A DNA stretch of 64,000 nucleotides from the NCBI GenBank assembly GCA_036898135.1, contig CM072511.1, positions 34,811,627-34,875,626 on the forward strand. The letters run 5' to 3'. The notes beneath the pieces are model-generated. The model had not been told where the DNA came from. It ran no database searches and saw only the letters and a program-made list of their open reading frames with translations. Position 1 is the stretch's first letter; the number at the start of each line of letters is the position of its first letter. The translations under genes and the position numbers were made by a program. Origin of the DNA: Oncomelania hupensis (taxonomy: Eukaryota > Mollusca > Gastropoda > Littorinimorpha > Pomatiopsidae). Below, piece by piece: positions 1 to 11,290 of this stretch.

Positions 1-372
1 TTGACCAAGTGTCGTCGTCGTTGCTCCTTTCGTTTTCCTGCGACGAACTGGCGGATTGTCGAAACGTTGAGCTGCGAACTTCGAACTCGAATTCTATCCT
101 CAACGTCTATACTTGACGAACCTGTAACATGCTTGTCGCATCGTAAAATGTCATGTTCTAGATTCTGTTCCCTCCCTCCCATCACACTAACCCCCCCCCA
201 CTCTCACTAGCTACTCCACTTAACTTCTGCACTTGGGGGTCCAACTGCAGGTCTATTTCCCCCAGTCCTTGTCTCTCTTCTCGCTTCTTACTGTTATCGT
301 CACTGGAAACAATTACATTTCATACAATTCAATGAATTCATGAATGCATGGGAATGGACGACGCTGCAAATG
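1..372 (-). mobile_element. LTR A fragment (Gmr1-like long terminal repeat), truncated
   Basis: This stretch reads as the minus-strand equivalent of part of the 1.75-kb LTR seen at 607-2359. It is closer still to the solo LTR at 51983-53705, whose reverse complement around 52750-53135 matches it nearly line by line (for example the CATGCTTGTCGCATCGTAAA segment). The left side runs off the window. The right side stops at GCTGCAAATG, exactly where a long A tract begins. It is a separate, older insertion than the element starting at 607. Confidence 0.8.
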
Positions 373-466
<94 letters not shown>

Positions 467-491
467 AAAAAAAAAAATAAAAAAAAAAAAA

Positions 492-535
<44 letters not shown>

Positions 536-542
536 AAAAAAA
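373..542 (+). repeat. ~170-bp A tract with rare T interruptions
   Basis: Almost pure A with single T interruptions near 465, 478, 493 and 534. It begins inside the homology of the LTR A fragment, at the AAATGAAA position where other LTR copies continue into unique LTR sequence. It could be an expanded homopolymer or a poly(A) tail. The ORFs of poly-Phe/poly-Lys across it are artefacts. Confidence 0.9.
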
Positions 543-606
543 CAATATGATCATTGTTTTTAACATTACATTCTTTGCTGTGTACAATTGAAACAACGAT
601 GTACAC

Positions 607-2359
607 TGTCACCGCCACGACTCCCCCTGGGCAGACGCCACAAACAAACAACTTCCACACGCAGACAACCCAGAAAGAATGACGATTACCCGCAGACGGA
701 AGTGATGAAAACACAACAAATATATATACAACTTTCAAGCTATTTATTCATTCATACCACACACTCATACACATACAACATTTACACATGAAACGAGAAA
801 AATGGTGATGGAACAATCAATGGGTCGATGAACAATGAAATGGAATGTCAGATGAACGAGGGTTGCTAATCAACCACGTCTAAGTATCGACTGTGCACTG
901 CAAATGTCCGAACACACGGGGGGGGGGGGGGGGTCGAGTATCAAGAGGGGGGACAACAAGGAAAAAGCCGACCTGATAGTAGGGCGTCCCCGTTGATGTC
1001 TCCGTGAATGTATCTGCCCCTCCTCGTGGTTGTCACCGGACTGTCGCTGTGGATTCCAGGCGTAGTGGTGTCGCCACTCCCTCCCGCCGCTGACGATGAT
1101 GATGATGATGATGACGCTGTAGTTGCGGCAGCCCTGCCACCGTCGACGCCTCCCAGCCTGACTCCTCCAGTCGGCTAACACTGTGACGTCGAGGCCAGGT
1201 TCCGTACACAGACGTCACAACCACCGGGGGTTGTGGAACAATGACGATGTACACAAACGCGGACGTGGACGAACGGGTGGTGATGATGATGCTGGGTCCA
1301 CACGACCAAATGTCGTCGTCGTTGTCGCGCGACGCTGGTCAACGTTGATCCGCGTTACCCAGTGACGAACTGATGAATACGACGAACTTTCGAACCTGCA
1401 ACACGCTTGTCGTATTGTTAATGTCATGTCCACCCGACTCTGCCCCCCTCCCTCCTCACACTCTCCCCCCTTACTACACTAACTAATTCCTGTATCTTGA
1501 GGAAGCGCCACTGCTGTCCACTTCACTTCTCTTGACTACTATTACTGTCACTTGTAATCAAACACATAATTCAAAAACTAAATGACATTATGAATGCATG
1601 AAATGAACAATGCTGCAAATGAATACATGTATCAACACATTATCCATCTTGAGCAACCGCAACCTCGACAACAGCAAACACTTCCATCCTACCTTCATCA
1701 CACTTCACCCCCATTCTCCTCCCTCATTCTCCCTCCTTCAGTCGCACTCTTCCTTTCGTCTGCCTCTCCCCAGTGCAACCATCCTTCCCCCAGCCTCACG
1801 CACAGCTATCGTTCAACACCCCAACAGCCGGCCATCGGTCATTAGCACAGTAAAGGAAGATAGCACCATCACATTTACCCACACGGCTCGAATGTAAAAG
1901 TACCTGTAGCTAGCCCTTTCCACTGCTTGCCTACACAGTACTCCAAGTAAGGTATTCCAGTGCGTAGTAATTCCCGTTAGTGGACAAAACCTCTACACTA
2001 ACTTACCACAACACAAAACTTAGTTATTTGCTCTACTCTTTCTCGAGCTTGCTACCACACTGTAACATTTCCCACTAGGTTTTCTTTCAGAACCAGTTAT
2101 CATTTACGTAACAACTGTCCCACCCTTACTTCCAGAACAAAATACCCAGAGAAACAAGACCGCACGTCTTCTCTGTTACTCTGCAAAACGTGTTCTGACT
2201 ACAGTGAACAAATTCCAAAACTGGCTGGCCGAGCTCTGCTGTTCAAAATCACGCTTTCCACGCATAACCTAACATACGACAGCGCACAGTTACTACCCCA
2301 ACTCATTAACTCTCCACCCACACTTTCTACCCGGTTTCATCACAGGCTGCCCTGTGACA
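607..2359 (-). repeat. 3' LTR of the Gmr1-like element
   Basis: This 1753-bp LTR is nearly identical to 5807-7563. By eye I see roughly ten substitutions, such as CACGCTTGTCG versus CATGCTTGTCG. The remaining differences are length changes in a G tract (919-934), a GAT run (about 1095-1112) and a short insertion near 6426. It contains poly(A)-signal-like AATAAA on the minus strand in its 3' portion, near the TATATATTTG motif. The near identity suggests recent insertion. Confidence 0.93.
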
Positions 2360-2374
2360 CACCCCCCTCCCAAG
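2360..2374 (-). promoter_or_regulatory. Polypurine tract next to the 3' LTR
   Basis: On the minus strand the interior ends TTGGGAGGGGGGTG directly before the LTR start TGTCAC. A purine tract in this place is the plus-strand primer of LTR retrotransposons. Confidence 0.75.
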
Positions 2375-2394
2375 ACGAACCTACGGAGAGTTCA

Positions 2395-4874
2395 AAACTT
2401 AATCTTCCACAGGGTCAGATCTGCTGAGGAAATCCGCTTCAATGTTGTCTCTCCCTGGAATCGGTCGAACTGTGAAGACATAGGCCTGCAGCTGCATAGC
2501 CCATCGGGTGAGTCTGGCACTGTTGAGGTGCGTCCTCTGTAGGTACTGCAGCGGTCGATGGTCTGTCTCCAGCCAAAAGTGCCGTCCAAACAAGTACGGT
2601 TCAAAATGTTGTACTGCCCACACAACTGCCAAACACTCCTTCTCGATGGTGGAGTAATTTCGCTCGCTGGCAACAGCTTCTTGCCGGCAAACCCCACCGG
2701 CTGCACACCCTCACCGGTTTCTGCATCAGCGCAGCTCCTAGCCCTTGCTCAGATGCGTCCGTCCTCAGGATGAACTCCTTGTCCAGGTTCGGTAACTTGA
2801 CCACTGGCTCACTGGTCAGCGCTCTCTTCAACTCGTTGAAAGCTTTCTGGCAATCATCCCTCCTGTTGATCTCTCCCCTCTTCCTTACCCGCACGATCGG
2901 TGCGCTGTACGGCGATGAACAAGACTCGGTAACCCCCAACTCCAGCATCGGTTCCACTTCACCCTTGGCGACTTCCTTCTGTAAAAATGGTAGCGGATGC
3001 TGATGTACACGAACGGGGTCGTCGTCGGTCGCCACCACCTCGCACTCGTCCAGGTTGGTTAGCGGCAGTGCTCTCCCATGTAGTGCAGACAGCTCCGTGT
3101 CTATCTGTACGTCCACTGGCCCTTCGCTCGCTTGTAGCGGTACCAGTGGTACAGTGCCCTGGTAGCTGATATCTGTCGTCCCCTCTGTTTCAGCTTGGTC
3201 CAACACGACGGCCACCGTCGTCTCTGGTTCTACTCTGCGTACTATGTAACGCTTCAACCTCCTATTCTTGCCGACTCTCTGCACTGGTACCTTCCTGGCT
3301 CTCCCCTTTTGCGTCGTTCGCTGGCATGTGTCGCATGAAGCACAAAACCTCCTCACGTCACGGCACATCCCTGGCCAGTAGTACTCGGCCCACACTCGAT
3401 CCAGGGTCCCCTTGGCTCCTAGGTGTTCAGCCATGGGCGTGTCGTGTCCCATGCGTAGCACCTCCGACTGAAGCTTGGTTGGTACCACCAACTGACTGCG
3501 ATCCACTTTGTCTTGTCCTGTATACTCGCGGCACAACAGGCCCCGCTTCCAGACAAATGCCACTTGCCCCTTTCCTCGTTTCTCCTTTCCTGCCTTCCGG
3601 TCTGCTAGCTGTCGTACTTTCGCAAGCTCGTCGTCTCCCAACTGCAGTTGGCGAATCTCTTCCGGCGTTGCGACGACGCTCTTGCTCGGTCCGACTACCA
3701 GTAGTTCCGCAGCGTCTGTCTCTTTGGCTGCCTGCGCTCCGGTCTGCACCGCGCAACACTCTGCGGCTCCCTCGACGAACACTGGCAGTGCTGTGTCTGG
3801 CTGCCGTTCCGTTCTCGCCCAGTTGCCGATCACCACTGGGTAGGTCAAGTCTGGTACCACTACTACCTCCACTCTCCCGGTGTAGAATGGCGACTCCAAC
3901 TGCACCCACGCTGTCAGTAGCGACTTGGACAACTGTCGAATGGCGAATCCTACGCGCCGCGTGCGTCCTGTGTAGACAAGGTTGGCAACCTCTCCTTTCC
4001 GCAGGCAAATCAGGTCAGCTCCCGTGTCCCTCACGGCCGTCAGCGGAACACCTTCCACTACCACTTGGCTCTGGAACCGAGGATCTCCCCTCTTACCTGC
4101 CTCCTTCAAGATGCGCAACGCTCCTCCACTTCGCTCGCTGCGTTTCGGACAATCCCGCTTCAAGTGCCCTTTCTGTCCGCAACTGTAACACTCCCGCTTG
4201 TCCGGCGAGTTGGGTCGCGGTCCTGCCGGCTTGCGGCCCTCACTCTTATCCCTGGGTGTAAAGGGTTGACGTGGTGGGAAACGTAGGTTGGTTCCCGCCC
4301 TGGCGTCGACGTACTGCTGTGCTAACGTCGCAGCCTCCTCCACCGTTGCGGGGTTGCGCTCGCGCACGAACGTGACCAGTTCTGGTGTCAAACCGTTAAC
4401 CATCTGCTCCATCAGCACTAAGTCCAGTAAGTCCGCATACGTGGCCTTCTTGTTCGCAAGTCCCATCCAGCGTTCCAGGAACAACTCTGACTTCCGCAGA
4501 TACTGTTTGAAAGTCTCTGGTGGCTCCCTTCGTAGCTGGCGAAACTTCTTGCGATACGTCTCGGCCGTCAGGTTGAAACGCACCAACAACGCTGCTTTCA
4601 GGATCTCGTAGTCGGCAGAGTCGTCCTCGTTCAAGCCAACGTAAACTTCCCTCGCCTTCCCCTTCAGCAAGGTCCCCAAGCGAATAGCCCACGTGTCCTT
4701 CTTCCAGTCTTGAGCCTTGGCGAATCGCTCAAACTGACACAAGTAGGTTTCTAGATCGTCCTTGTCCTCGAAGAACGGTAACCTGAGCTTGACCGTCTCG
4801 AACTCGGGTTGATGATTCCTGCGGTTCCCGGCGCCTTGCGACGTCAGCTGCGCCATCGCTAGTTCGTGTTCCAT
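2395..4874 (-). pseudogene. gag-pol remnant: retrotransposon gag, protease, IN zinc finger, RT start, RNase H
   Basis: The 757-residue frame (2601-4874) shows a retrotransposon gag region (about residues 25-190) and a CCHC zinc knuckle near 228 (CYSCGQKGHLKRDC). A retropepsin with DTGA lies near 282. An integrase H2C2 zinc finger follows at about 475-517 (HDTPMAEH, then CDTC). The RT entry segment is at about 625-665 (SPYSAPIVRVRK). RNase H begins at LRTDAS near 702. The frame is then lost, and RNase H continues in another frame at 2399-2632 (LETDHRPL, then GRDNIEADFLSR). The whole integrase catalytic core and the RT palm are absent, with joins near residues 525 and 666. Family knowledge: in Gmr1-type Ty3/gypsy elements integrase precedes RT. 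This copy is inactive because of the deletions and the frameshifts near 2620-2720. Confidence 0.88.
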
Positions 4875-4891
4875 CTCTCTCTCTCTCAGCG

Positions 4892-5455
4892 CTATCTCTC
4901 TCTCCCTCTCTCTCTCCGGTCTGCGTCTTCCTCCCTAGCCGCTTGGTCTATCGCGTAGTCTAACGCTGCTTGACCCTTCAGTCCTTCGCGCTTGGCGAGC
5001 CTCAAGATCCGCTCCATCGGCGTCTCGTCCGCGAACGGTCCTGTCCTCGGCGTCGGTGCCGCCTCGACCTTGTATATCGAACGGTAAGGGTTGGTCTCGA
5101 ACCTCTTCGGCCTCGTTGCGTCACCCAGTCGGTTCTGGTCTCCGTAGAAATCGGCGCCTGTCGACATCCCGCCAGTCGCGCCAAACCCCGTCACAAAAGG
5201 ATCACTCACTGTGCCTCTGGCTTCCAACGTTGTCGACTCCTCGTCTGCTGACCCACGACGCGATGACCTGACCGGCGATCTCCGTTGCTCGATCGCAGAA
5301 GGTAAATCGGTGGACCCCGTATCAACCGCTGCCGCCGTCGTGCGCTCGTCCATCGTGACACCCACGCGAGAACGCGTACGAGCCGCGATCGGAGACACTC
5401 CCTCACCCTCCTCGATCGATGCCATCCTGCTTAAGAAAAGCAACAACAACACCAA
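4892..5455 (-). pseudogene. N-terminal gag region, cut off by a frameshift in a GA tract
   Basis: This 187-residue frame begins MVLLLLFLSRMASIEEG. An internal Met at residue 12 is an equally good start. It is rich in Ser, Thr and Arg and ends in a Glu/Arg run that stops at 4892. The next frame, upstream of its first Met at 4874, also reads Arg/Glu-rich codons. The two frames differ by a non-multiple of three, and the break lies inside the GA-rich tract at 4875-4915. I therefore read them as one gag ORF split by slippage in the repeat. No recognised domain is visible here; its job in the capsid precursor is inferred from position. Confidence 0.6.
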
Positions 5456-5785
5456 AACAACAAGTCAACAACCCTACGAACCTTACCTAACCTAGCCTAG
5501 CCTAAGATATTAACCTACCTAACTAAGCTATCTCCCTACCTATCACCCACCTCCTCCCACTCAAACAGTGGAAACTGGCCCGCGAGGTAGCGAACCGGAT
5601 GGAGAGTGCAATGGCCCCTTCCCTCACGTGTGGTCGAACCTAGGCCGGCTGTGAGCCTCCGCTAAACAGCGACCTGACTCCCTCCAACCACCCGCCGGGG
5701 TGCACACTCTCACCGAATCACGCCTCAACACTCGGACACCACAGGACAATTCACGAGACAACTTCACGTCTGGGCACACTCACTC
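5456..5785 (-). other. 5' leader of the LTR retrotransposon
   Basis: Non-coding stretch between the primer-binding site and the first gag Met. The part near 5490-5545 consists of degenerate CCTAA/CTACC-like units. No splice signal or structured RNA could be recognised. Confidence 0.6.
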
Positions 5786-5804
5786 ATACCCTGCATCTCC
5801 ACCA
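5786..5804 (-). promoter_or_regulatory. Primer-binding site, tRNA-Ala-like
   Basis: Two bases inside the 5' LTR, the minus strand reads TGGTGGAGATGCAGGGTAT. Its complement ends CTGCATCTCCACCA, which is what I recall for the 3' end of invertebrate tRNA-Ala including CCA. Position and 3'-CCA complement make it a PBS; the tRNA identity is from memory and less sure. Confidence 0.72.
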
Positions 5805-5806
5805 TA

Positions 5807-6297
5807 TGTCACCGCCACGACTCCCCCGGGCAGACGCCACAAACAAACAACTTCCACACGCAGACAACCCAGAAAGAATGACGATTACCCGCAGACGGAA
5901 GTGATGAAAACACAACAAATATATACAACTTTCAAGCTATTTATTCATTCATACCACACACTCATACACATACAACATTTACACATGAAACGAGAAAAAT
6001 GGTGATGGAACAATCAATGGGTCGATGAACAATGAAATGGAATGTCAGATGAACGAGGGTTGCTAATCAACCACGTCTAAGTATCGACTGTGCACTGCAA
6101 ATGTCCGAACACAGGGGGGGGGGGGGGGGGGGGGGGGTCGAGTATCAAGAGGGGGACAACAAGGAAAAAGCCGACCTGATAGTAGGGCGTCCCCGTTGAT
6201 GTCTCCGTGAATGTATCTGCCCCTCCTCGTGGTTGTCACCGGACTGTCGCTGTGGATTCCAGGCGTAGTGGTGTCGCCACTCCCTCCCGCCGCTGAC

Positions 6298-6330
<33 letters not shown>

Positions 6331-7563
6331 GCCCTGCCACCGTCGACGCCTCCCAGCCTGACTCCTCCAGTCGGCTAACACTGTGACGTCGAGGCCAGGT
6401 TCCGTACACAGACGTCACAACCACCGCGGGAAAGGTGGGGTTGTGGAACAATGACGATGTACACAAACGCGGACGTGGACGAACGGGTGGTGATGATGAT
6501 GCTGGGTCCACACGACCAAATGTCGTCGTCGTTGTCGCGCGACGCTGGTCAACGTTGATCCGCGTTACCCAGTGACGAACTGATGAATACGACGAACTTT
6601 CGAACCTGCAACATGCTTGTCGTATTGTTAATGTCATGTCCACCCGATTCTGTCCCCCTCCCTCCTCACACTCTCCCCCCCTACTACACTAACTAATTCC
6701 TGTATCTTGAGGAAGCGCCACTGCTGTCCACTTCACTTCTCTTGACTACTATTACTGTCACTTGTAATCAAACACATAATTCAAAAACTAAATGACATTA
6801 TGAATGCATGAAATGAACAATGCTGCAAATGAATACATGTAATCATCAACACATTATCCATCTTGAGCAACCGCAACCTCGACAACAGCAACCACTTCCA
6901 TCCTACCTTCATCACACTTCACCCCCATTCTCCTCCCTCATCAGTCGCACTCTTCCTTTCGTCTGCCTCTCCCCAGTGCAACCATCCTTCCCCAGCCTCA
7001 CGCACAGCTATCGTTCAACACCCCAACAGCCGGCCATCGGTCATTAGCACAGTAAAGGAAGATAACACCATCACACTTACCCACACGGCTCGAATGTAAA
7101 AGTACCTGTAGCTAGCCCTTTCCACTGCTTGCCTACACAGTACTCCAAGTAAGGTATTCCAGTGCGTAGTAATTCCCATTAGTGGACAAAACCTCTACAC
7201 TAACTTACCACAACACAAAACTTAGTTATTTGCTCTACTCTTTCTCGAGCTTGCTACCACACTGTAACATTTCCCACTAGGTTTTCTTTCAGAACCAGTT
7301 ATCATTTATGTAACAACTGTCCCACCCTTACTTCCAGAACAAAATACCCAGAGAAACAAGACCGCACGTCTTCTCTGTTACTCTGCAAAACGTGTTCTGA
7401 CTACAGTGAACAAATTCCAAAACTGGCTGGCCGAGCTCTGCTGTTCAAAATCACGCTTTCCACGCATAACCTAACATACGACAGCGCGATCAGTTACTAC
7501 CCCAACTCATTAACTCTCCACCCACACTTTCTACCCGGTTTCATCACAGGCTGCCCTGTGACA
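5807..7563 (-). repeat. 5' LTR of the Gmr1-like element
   Basis: This 1757-bp copy pairs with 607-2359, with the same TGTCAC/GTGACA ends. Its G tract (about 6115-6137) and GAT run (6297-6327) are longer than in the other LTR, and it carries an extra segment near 6426-6440. Transcription would run leftward from here. Confidence 0.93.
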
Positions 7564-7568
7564 TACAC

Positions 7569-9582
7569 CCAAATAGCACAAAAGTGTCCATCTCATGACA
7601 CCAACACTACAATTTCCCACACAAGTTATTTACAGCTCAAAAGGTTATGAATTGCGAAATTATCTGAATTGAGAAATGATTTTACAATCTTTTTTGTTGC
7701 TACCCATTTTAAAGAAAACAATAAAGAAATATTAAAGATTTTCTGCAAGAATTCAGACCAAAATGCTCGCCAATTTTTGACCTTTACAAACAGTAGGCCT
7801 AGGTGTAAACACACATCATCAGCTATATACTGAAAATTTTAATACTCTTTACAGAATTACATCGATTAATGACTTCTGAATATTTCTAAGAGCATAGAAT
7901 ATGAAATTCCAAACAGGATCATACTGGAATTCCAATTTTAAAACAGCATGTTATTCCTTTCAGTTGTTGTCACGCTCGAGTGATGCAGACGAACTTTGAG
8001 CGATTGTCAGAAATCAGTTGATAACTATAACGACAAATAACCCGCTAACAAAACTCTCAATTTGCCGATATACAGCAGGGATGTCTTGACTGACTGGAAG
8101 CGGGTACACTTCACCAACAAGACATTGTGGTCACAACGTCATGGGTAACCTTTTCCCACTTAACCGCAGAAATCGACACCAAAATACGAACACATTTTTG
8201 GGAACTCTTTAAACTTGATTGCGGAGTTGGGGTGCGCATAGACAAAGTTCTTTTTTGAGCAGTTCATGGATTGCCGCAGACAAGATAAGCGTTATTTTGT
8301 TGTCATTTAAGATGTCAGGAATAACACAACTGTATGCACCTGGCTTCGCAGATCAAGAATTACATACATAAAAACTCTGCACGTGCATCTTTTGAATACA
8401 TTCTATGCAAACAGGCATGTGAATAAGTAAATGGTGTTTGCGTGACAGCATTGCGTTTAGTGTCACATGTCGTGGGAAACATATCAGTGTGGTGTCACCT
8501 GTCATAAGAAACACAATCTTTTCGGCTTGGGAACTGACTGGATTGAAAATGCAGCATCAAACCAGTTTGTAGTAAATTTTGTTTTGATCAGCTAACGAGA
8601 TTTACACGCAATACATTCAGATCAATACCTTGATGGATGGCCATCGTAAGCTATGTTGCCTGTGAAACGTGTCAACACATGCTTGTATACGCTTAATTAT
8701 TAAGCAGATTTAACACCCCATGACTGTGTTCAGTAGTTTTAATCTAAGTCATGTTTTTAGGTTGTCAGATAGGCAGATATTACTGTTTCTTTCAAATCTT
8801 ATTGTTTTATTTAATACTCACCTCCAGCTCCGTCTTCATCAGGGCTCGACACAACCGACTGTGCGGGACAGGTAGAACCGGCTGCCGGACAGGTTGGATC
8901 GCTACCCAGGTATTTTTTTAGCTGCGAAGTCAGTTAGCGTCAATGATCTTGGCTTAGTCTAAAACTGCCAGATCACTGGACTGATCGTGGCAGAGGACCG
9001 CAATAGAAGGGTTGTACCTTGAACAAAGCAGAAGCTGGCTGCTAACCTTTAGTTTCCACTTGTTTTTTGTGTGTGTTTTTTTAATGTAATATGTGACTTC
9101 ACCAAGCAAAGGTATTTGATTACCCAATGGGCTGCAATACAAAAATATTGCCTGAATATCTTACTTTTTGTGTGTTTTTTTCATCAAAATTGTAAGAAAT
9201 TTTTGGACAGGCTGGAAATTTTGTGGGGCAGGTAAAATATTTGACAACCTGTGCGGCAGAAAAACAAATGCTGTCGAGCCCCGTTTCATACTCACAATTT
9301 AATCCCTTTGGATCTGGTGATAGTGGCGATTAAAGTTAAGTGCTCAAGTAAATAGTTACTACATTTAAAACTTTTTTGACAGCCCCCATCTTCCTATCCA
9401 CCACTGATCCTGATGCATTCAACATTCGCCAATCCTTTTGCTCACTCTTCTAGTAATCTTTCTTCCCCCTCTCCCATCCCCCACCCTCTTTCTTTCTTTC
9501 TTTGTTTAATTTGTAACTTTTACTTAATGTAGGACTGAGCTAAAAGCATAGAAGACCATGAAAACTAATGCTGAAAGATGTG
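7569..9582. other. No recognised feature
   Basis: AT-rich sequence with no ORF above about 62 codons and no match to the repeat families defined elsewhere in this window. Short related phrases around GGACAGGT occur near 8860-8905 and 9206-9235, but I could not build a repeat unit. Confidence 0.5.
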
Positions 9583-9951
9583 TCAGCTATAGACAGCCTC
9601 TGAAGGCCGACCCTGCAGCATACCACTCCTGAAGGTTGTTGTTTGTTTTTTTTGGAAGAGTGATGACAAGCGACTGGGTCCATGGTGTAGGCCACTCCCC
9701 ACCCTGCCAGATCTTGTTACAGATAATTTAATGATAAGGGCATCAATCATCGCTTCTCCTCCTGCTTGAAGCAGTTCCGTGGGTATGTAGTCCACTCCCG
9801 CTGACTTCCCTTTCTTCAGCGATTGCACTGCTGTTCTGATTATTCCACTGAAACTGCTCCTCGTCCATACTTTAAATGACCTCTTGCTTGCCACTGACTC
9901 TTGGAAACTTTCCATTCTCACTCTTCGATCTCTCTGCTGCATTTGATGCAA
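9583..9951 (-). pseudogene. LINE family R fragment: start of the RT domain
   Basis: The minus-strand frame contains LKKGKSAGVDYIPTELLQAG, the conserved beginning of an endonuclease-type LINE reverse transcriptase (RT motif 0/1 region). After about residue 82 the match continues in another frame (a TWTQSL-like stretch, then SLVITLPKK), so a frameshift is present. The sequence is consistent with the N-terminal side of the family whose C-terminal parts lie at 26.9-28.8 kb. No catalytic aspartates are retained. It abuts an oppositely oriented L2-like fragment. Confidence 0.72.
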
Positions 9952-10163
9952 TCGATTACACTATTCTTCTCCAACGTCTTGAAAACACTTTTGGGATTTC
10001 CTGCTCTTCACGCAACTGGTTCTTTTCGCATCTTTCTAACAGGTTTCAGACAATCTCCGTGAACACTGCAAATTCATCTCCAGTCCTAAGTACCTGTGGT
10101 GTTCATCAAAGCTGTGTTTTTGGCCAAGTTCTGTTCACTCTGTATACTTACCACCTTGAGTGA
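9895..10163 (+). pseudogene. L2/CR1-like RT fragment (motif A to B)
   Basis: The frame shows FDLSAAFDAIDYTILLQRL, the RT motif A block (compare LLDLSAAFDTIDHDIL at about 14.8 kb). A degraded motif B, GVHQSCVFGQVLFTLYTY, follows. The PQGSVLG core is mutated, and the fragment ends after motif B. The match starts abruptly near 9895, next to the family R fragment on the other strand. Confidence 0.75.
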
Positions 10164-10845
10164 CACCGATAACTTGATCATGGCAAAAGTTTTTTTTTTT
10201 TAAAGTGTGTTTGGGTTTCTTGGTACACGGTGACCAACACTCTCTGCACTGCTGTGACCCTCTGGCTGGAGAGCTCGTCGCGGATTTATGTCTCCGACAT
10301 GTAAGACAGGTCTTGGCATCGGATGACTCCCTTGGATGAATTCAACCATCCGTGCACATAAACTGTTATTGGCCCATGAGCCACAGCCATCTAGCAGTGG
10401 TATGGCAATACACAACCAGCCGCTTGACTGAGGAGGGTTACGCCAGCCTCCCGTGCAGAAGAGTCCGGGCGGAAGAGGTGTGATGGTTTTACTGACCGGA
10501 GTTTTTCAGTGACCTCAACTTCCAGGATCCCATTCTCCCCCGACACGGGTCGCCCTGCACGACAAACGCAAGGCCATAAAAAAAACAACAGTGGAAAGGG
10601 ATTGGTGCAAAAAATACAGGTGAATCACATATTGAAAGAGTGCATGAATACTGTAGACCACAGAAAAGAAAAGCGAAGGCAGAAATATAAAGTGATAGAA
10701 AAGAGGAAGTTTAAAGCACTAAACTTCTATACTGAAAGATCCCTCAGTATCCCCACGAAGGGGGGGGGGAGGGAAAGGGAAGAGAGGTAAGGGGGGGGGA
10801 GAAAGGGAATACAATACAAAGTTAACCTTCTTTGGCTTCAAATGC
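10164..10845. other. No firm feature; possible family X trace near 10710-10770
   Basis: No domain was recognised in the small ORFs. A segment near 10712-10775 (TTTAAAGCACTAAACTTC, then a CCCCACGAAGGGGG-type block) loosely resembles the TTTAAAGC/TAAATTTCC and CCCCAACGGGGG parts of repeat family X, but too weakly to annotate. G tracts occur at 10760-10800. Confidence 0.3.
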
Positions 10846-11085
10846 ATGAACGGTTCCTCTCCTTCCAACCTTTCAGACAGTATCCATCTGTACACACCGT
10901 CACGCAACCTCCGCTCAGTTTCTGATCCCCTGACTCTTCCAGTCTTTCAAACCAAACTTGTTTCTGCCGGATCCCGCTTTTTCTCTGCATTTGGACCGTC
11001 TGCTTGGAATCAACTCCCACTCTCTCTCCGCAGCAAACCCTCAACCTCCTCCTGCAAACAAAACCTAAAAACTGATCTCTTCTAG
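10846..11085 (+). pseudogene. L2/CR1-like ORF2 C-terminal fragment
   Basis: The frame reads YTPSRNLRSVSDPLTLPVFQ and later FSAFGPSAWNQLPLSLRS, ending KQNLKTDLF. This is the characteristic extreme C-terminus of L2/CR1-type ORF2 proteins (LRSSSD, GPSxWNSLP, FKxxLKTxLF). RT core and 5' parts are absent. The stop after DLF is at the position typical for these proteins. Confidence 0.8.
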
Positions 11086-11161
11086 TCTTCCTTTGCTCAT
11101 TAACCATCTGCCACAACCATGGTCTGTTCCGCATGGTCTCTACCAACCCACATCAGCTAGC

Positions 11162-11290
<129 letters not shown>

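Larger units (their letters stand above)
602..7568 (-). mobile_element. Gmr1-like Ty3/gypsy LTR retrotransposon, complete ends, defective interior
   Basis: Two long direct repeats (607-2359 and 5807-7563) both begin TGTCAC and end GTGACA, and the 5-bp sequence TACAC lies immediately outside both (602-606 and 7564-7568). This is the expected target-site duplication. The coding frames are on the minus strand, so the right repeat is the 5' LTR. Internal signals are a primer-binding site at 5786-5804 and a polypurine tract at 2362-2371. Interior length is only about 3.4 kb, short for gag-pol. The protein shows gag, zinc knuckle, protease, integrase zinc finger, then the RT start and RNase H. The integrase-before-RT order is that described for Gmr1-type elements. 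The integrase core and RT palm are missing, so this copy cannot move on its own. Confidence 0.92.

Noticed and set aside
1..210. 69-codon ORF at the window start
   Set aside because: It lies within the LTR A fragment and reads across non-coding LTR sequence.
300..738. Poly-Phe ORFs on the minus strand
   Set aside because: They translate the A tract at 373-542.
3326..4261. 311-codon plus-strand ORF
   Set aside because: It is antisense to the gag-pol frame of the retrotransposon and shows no domain of its own.
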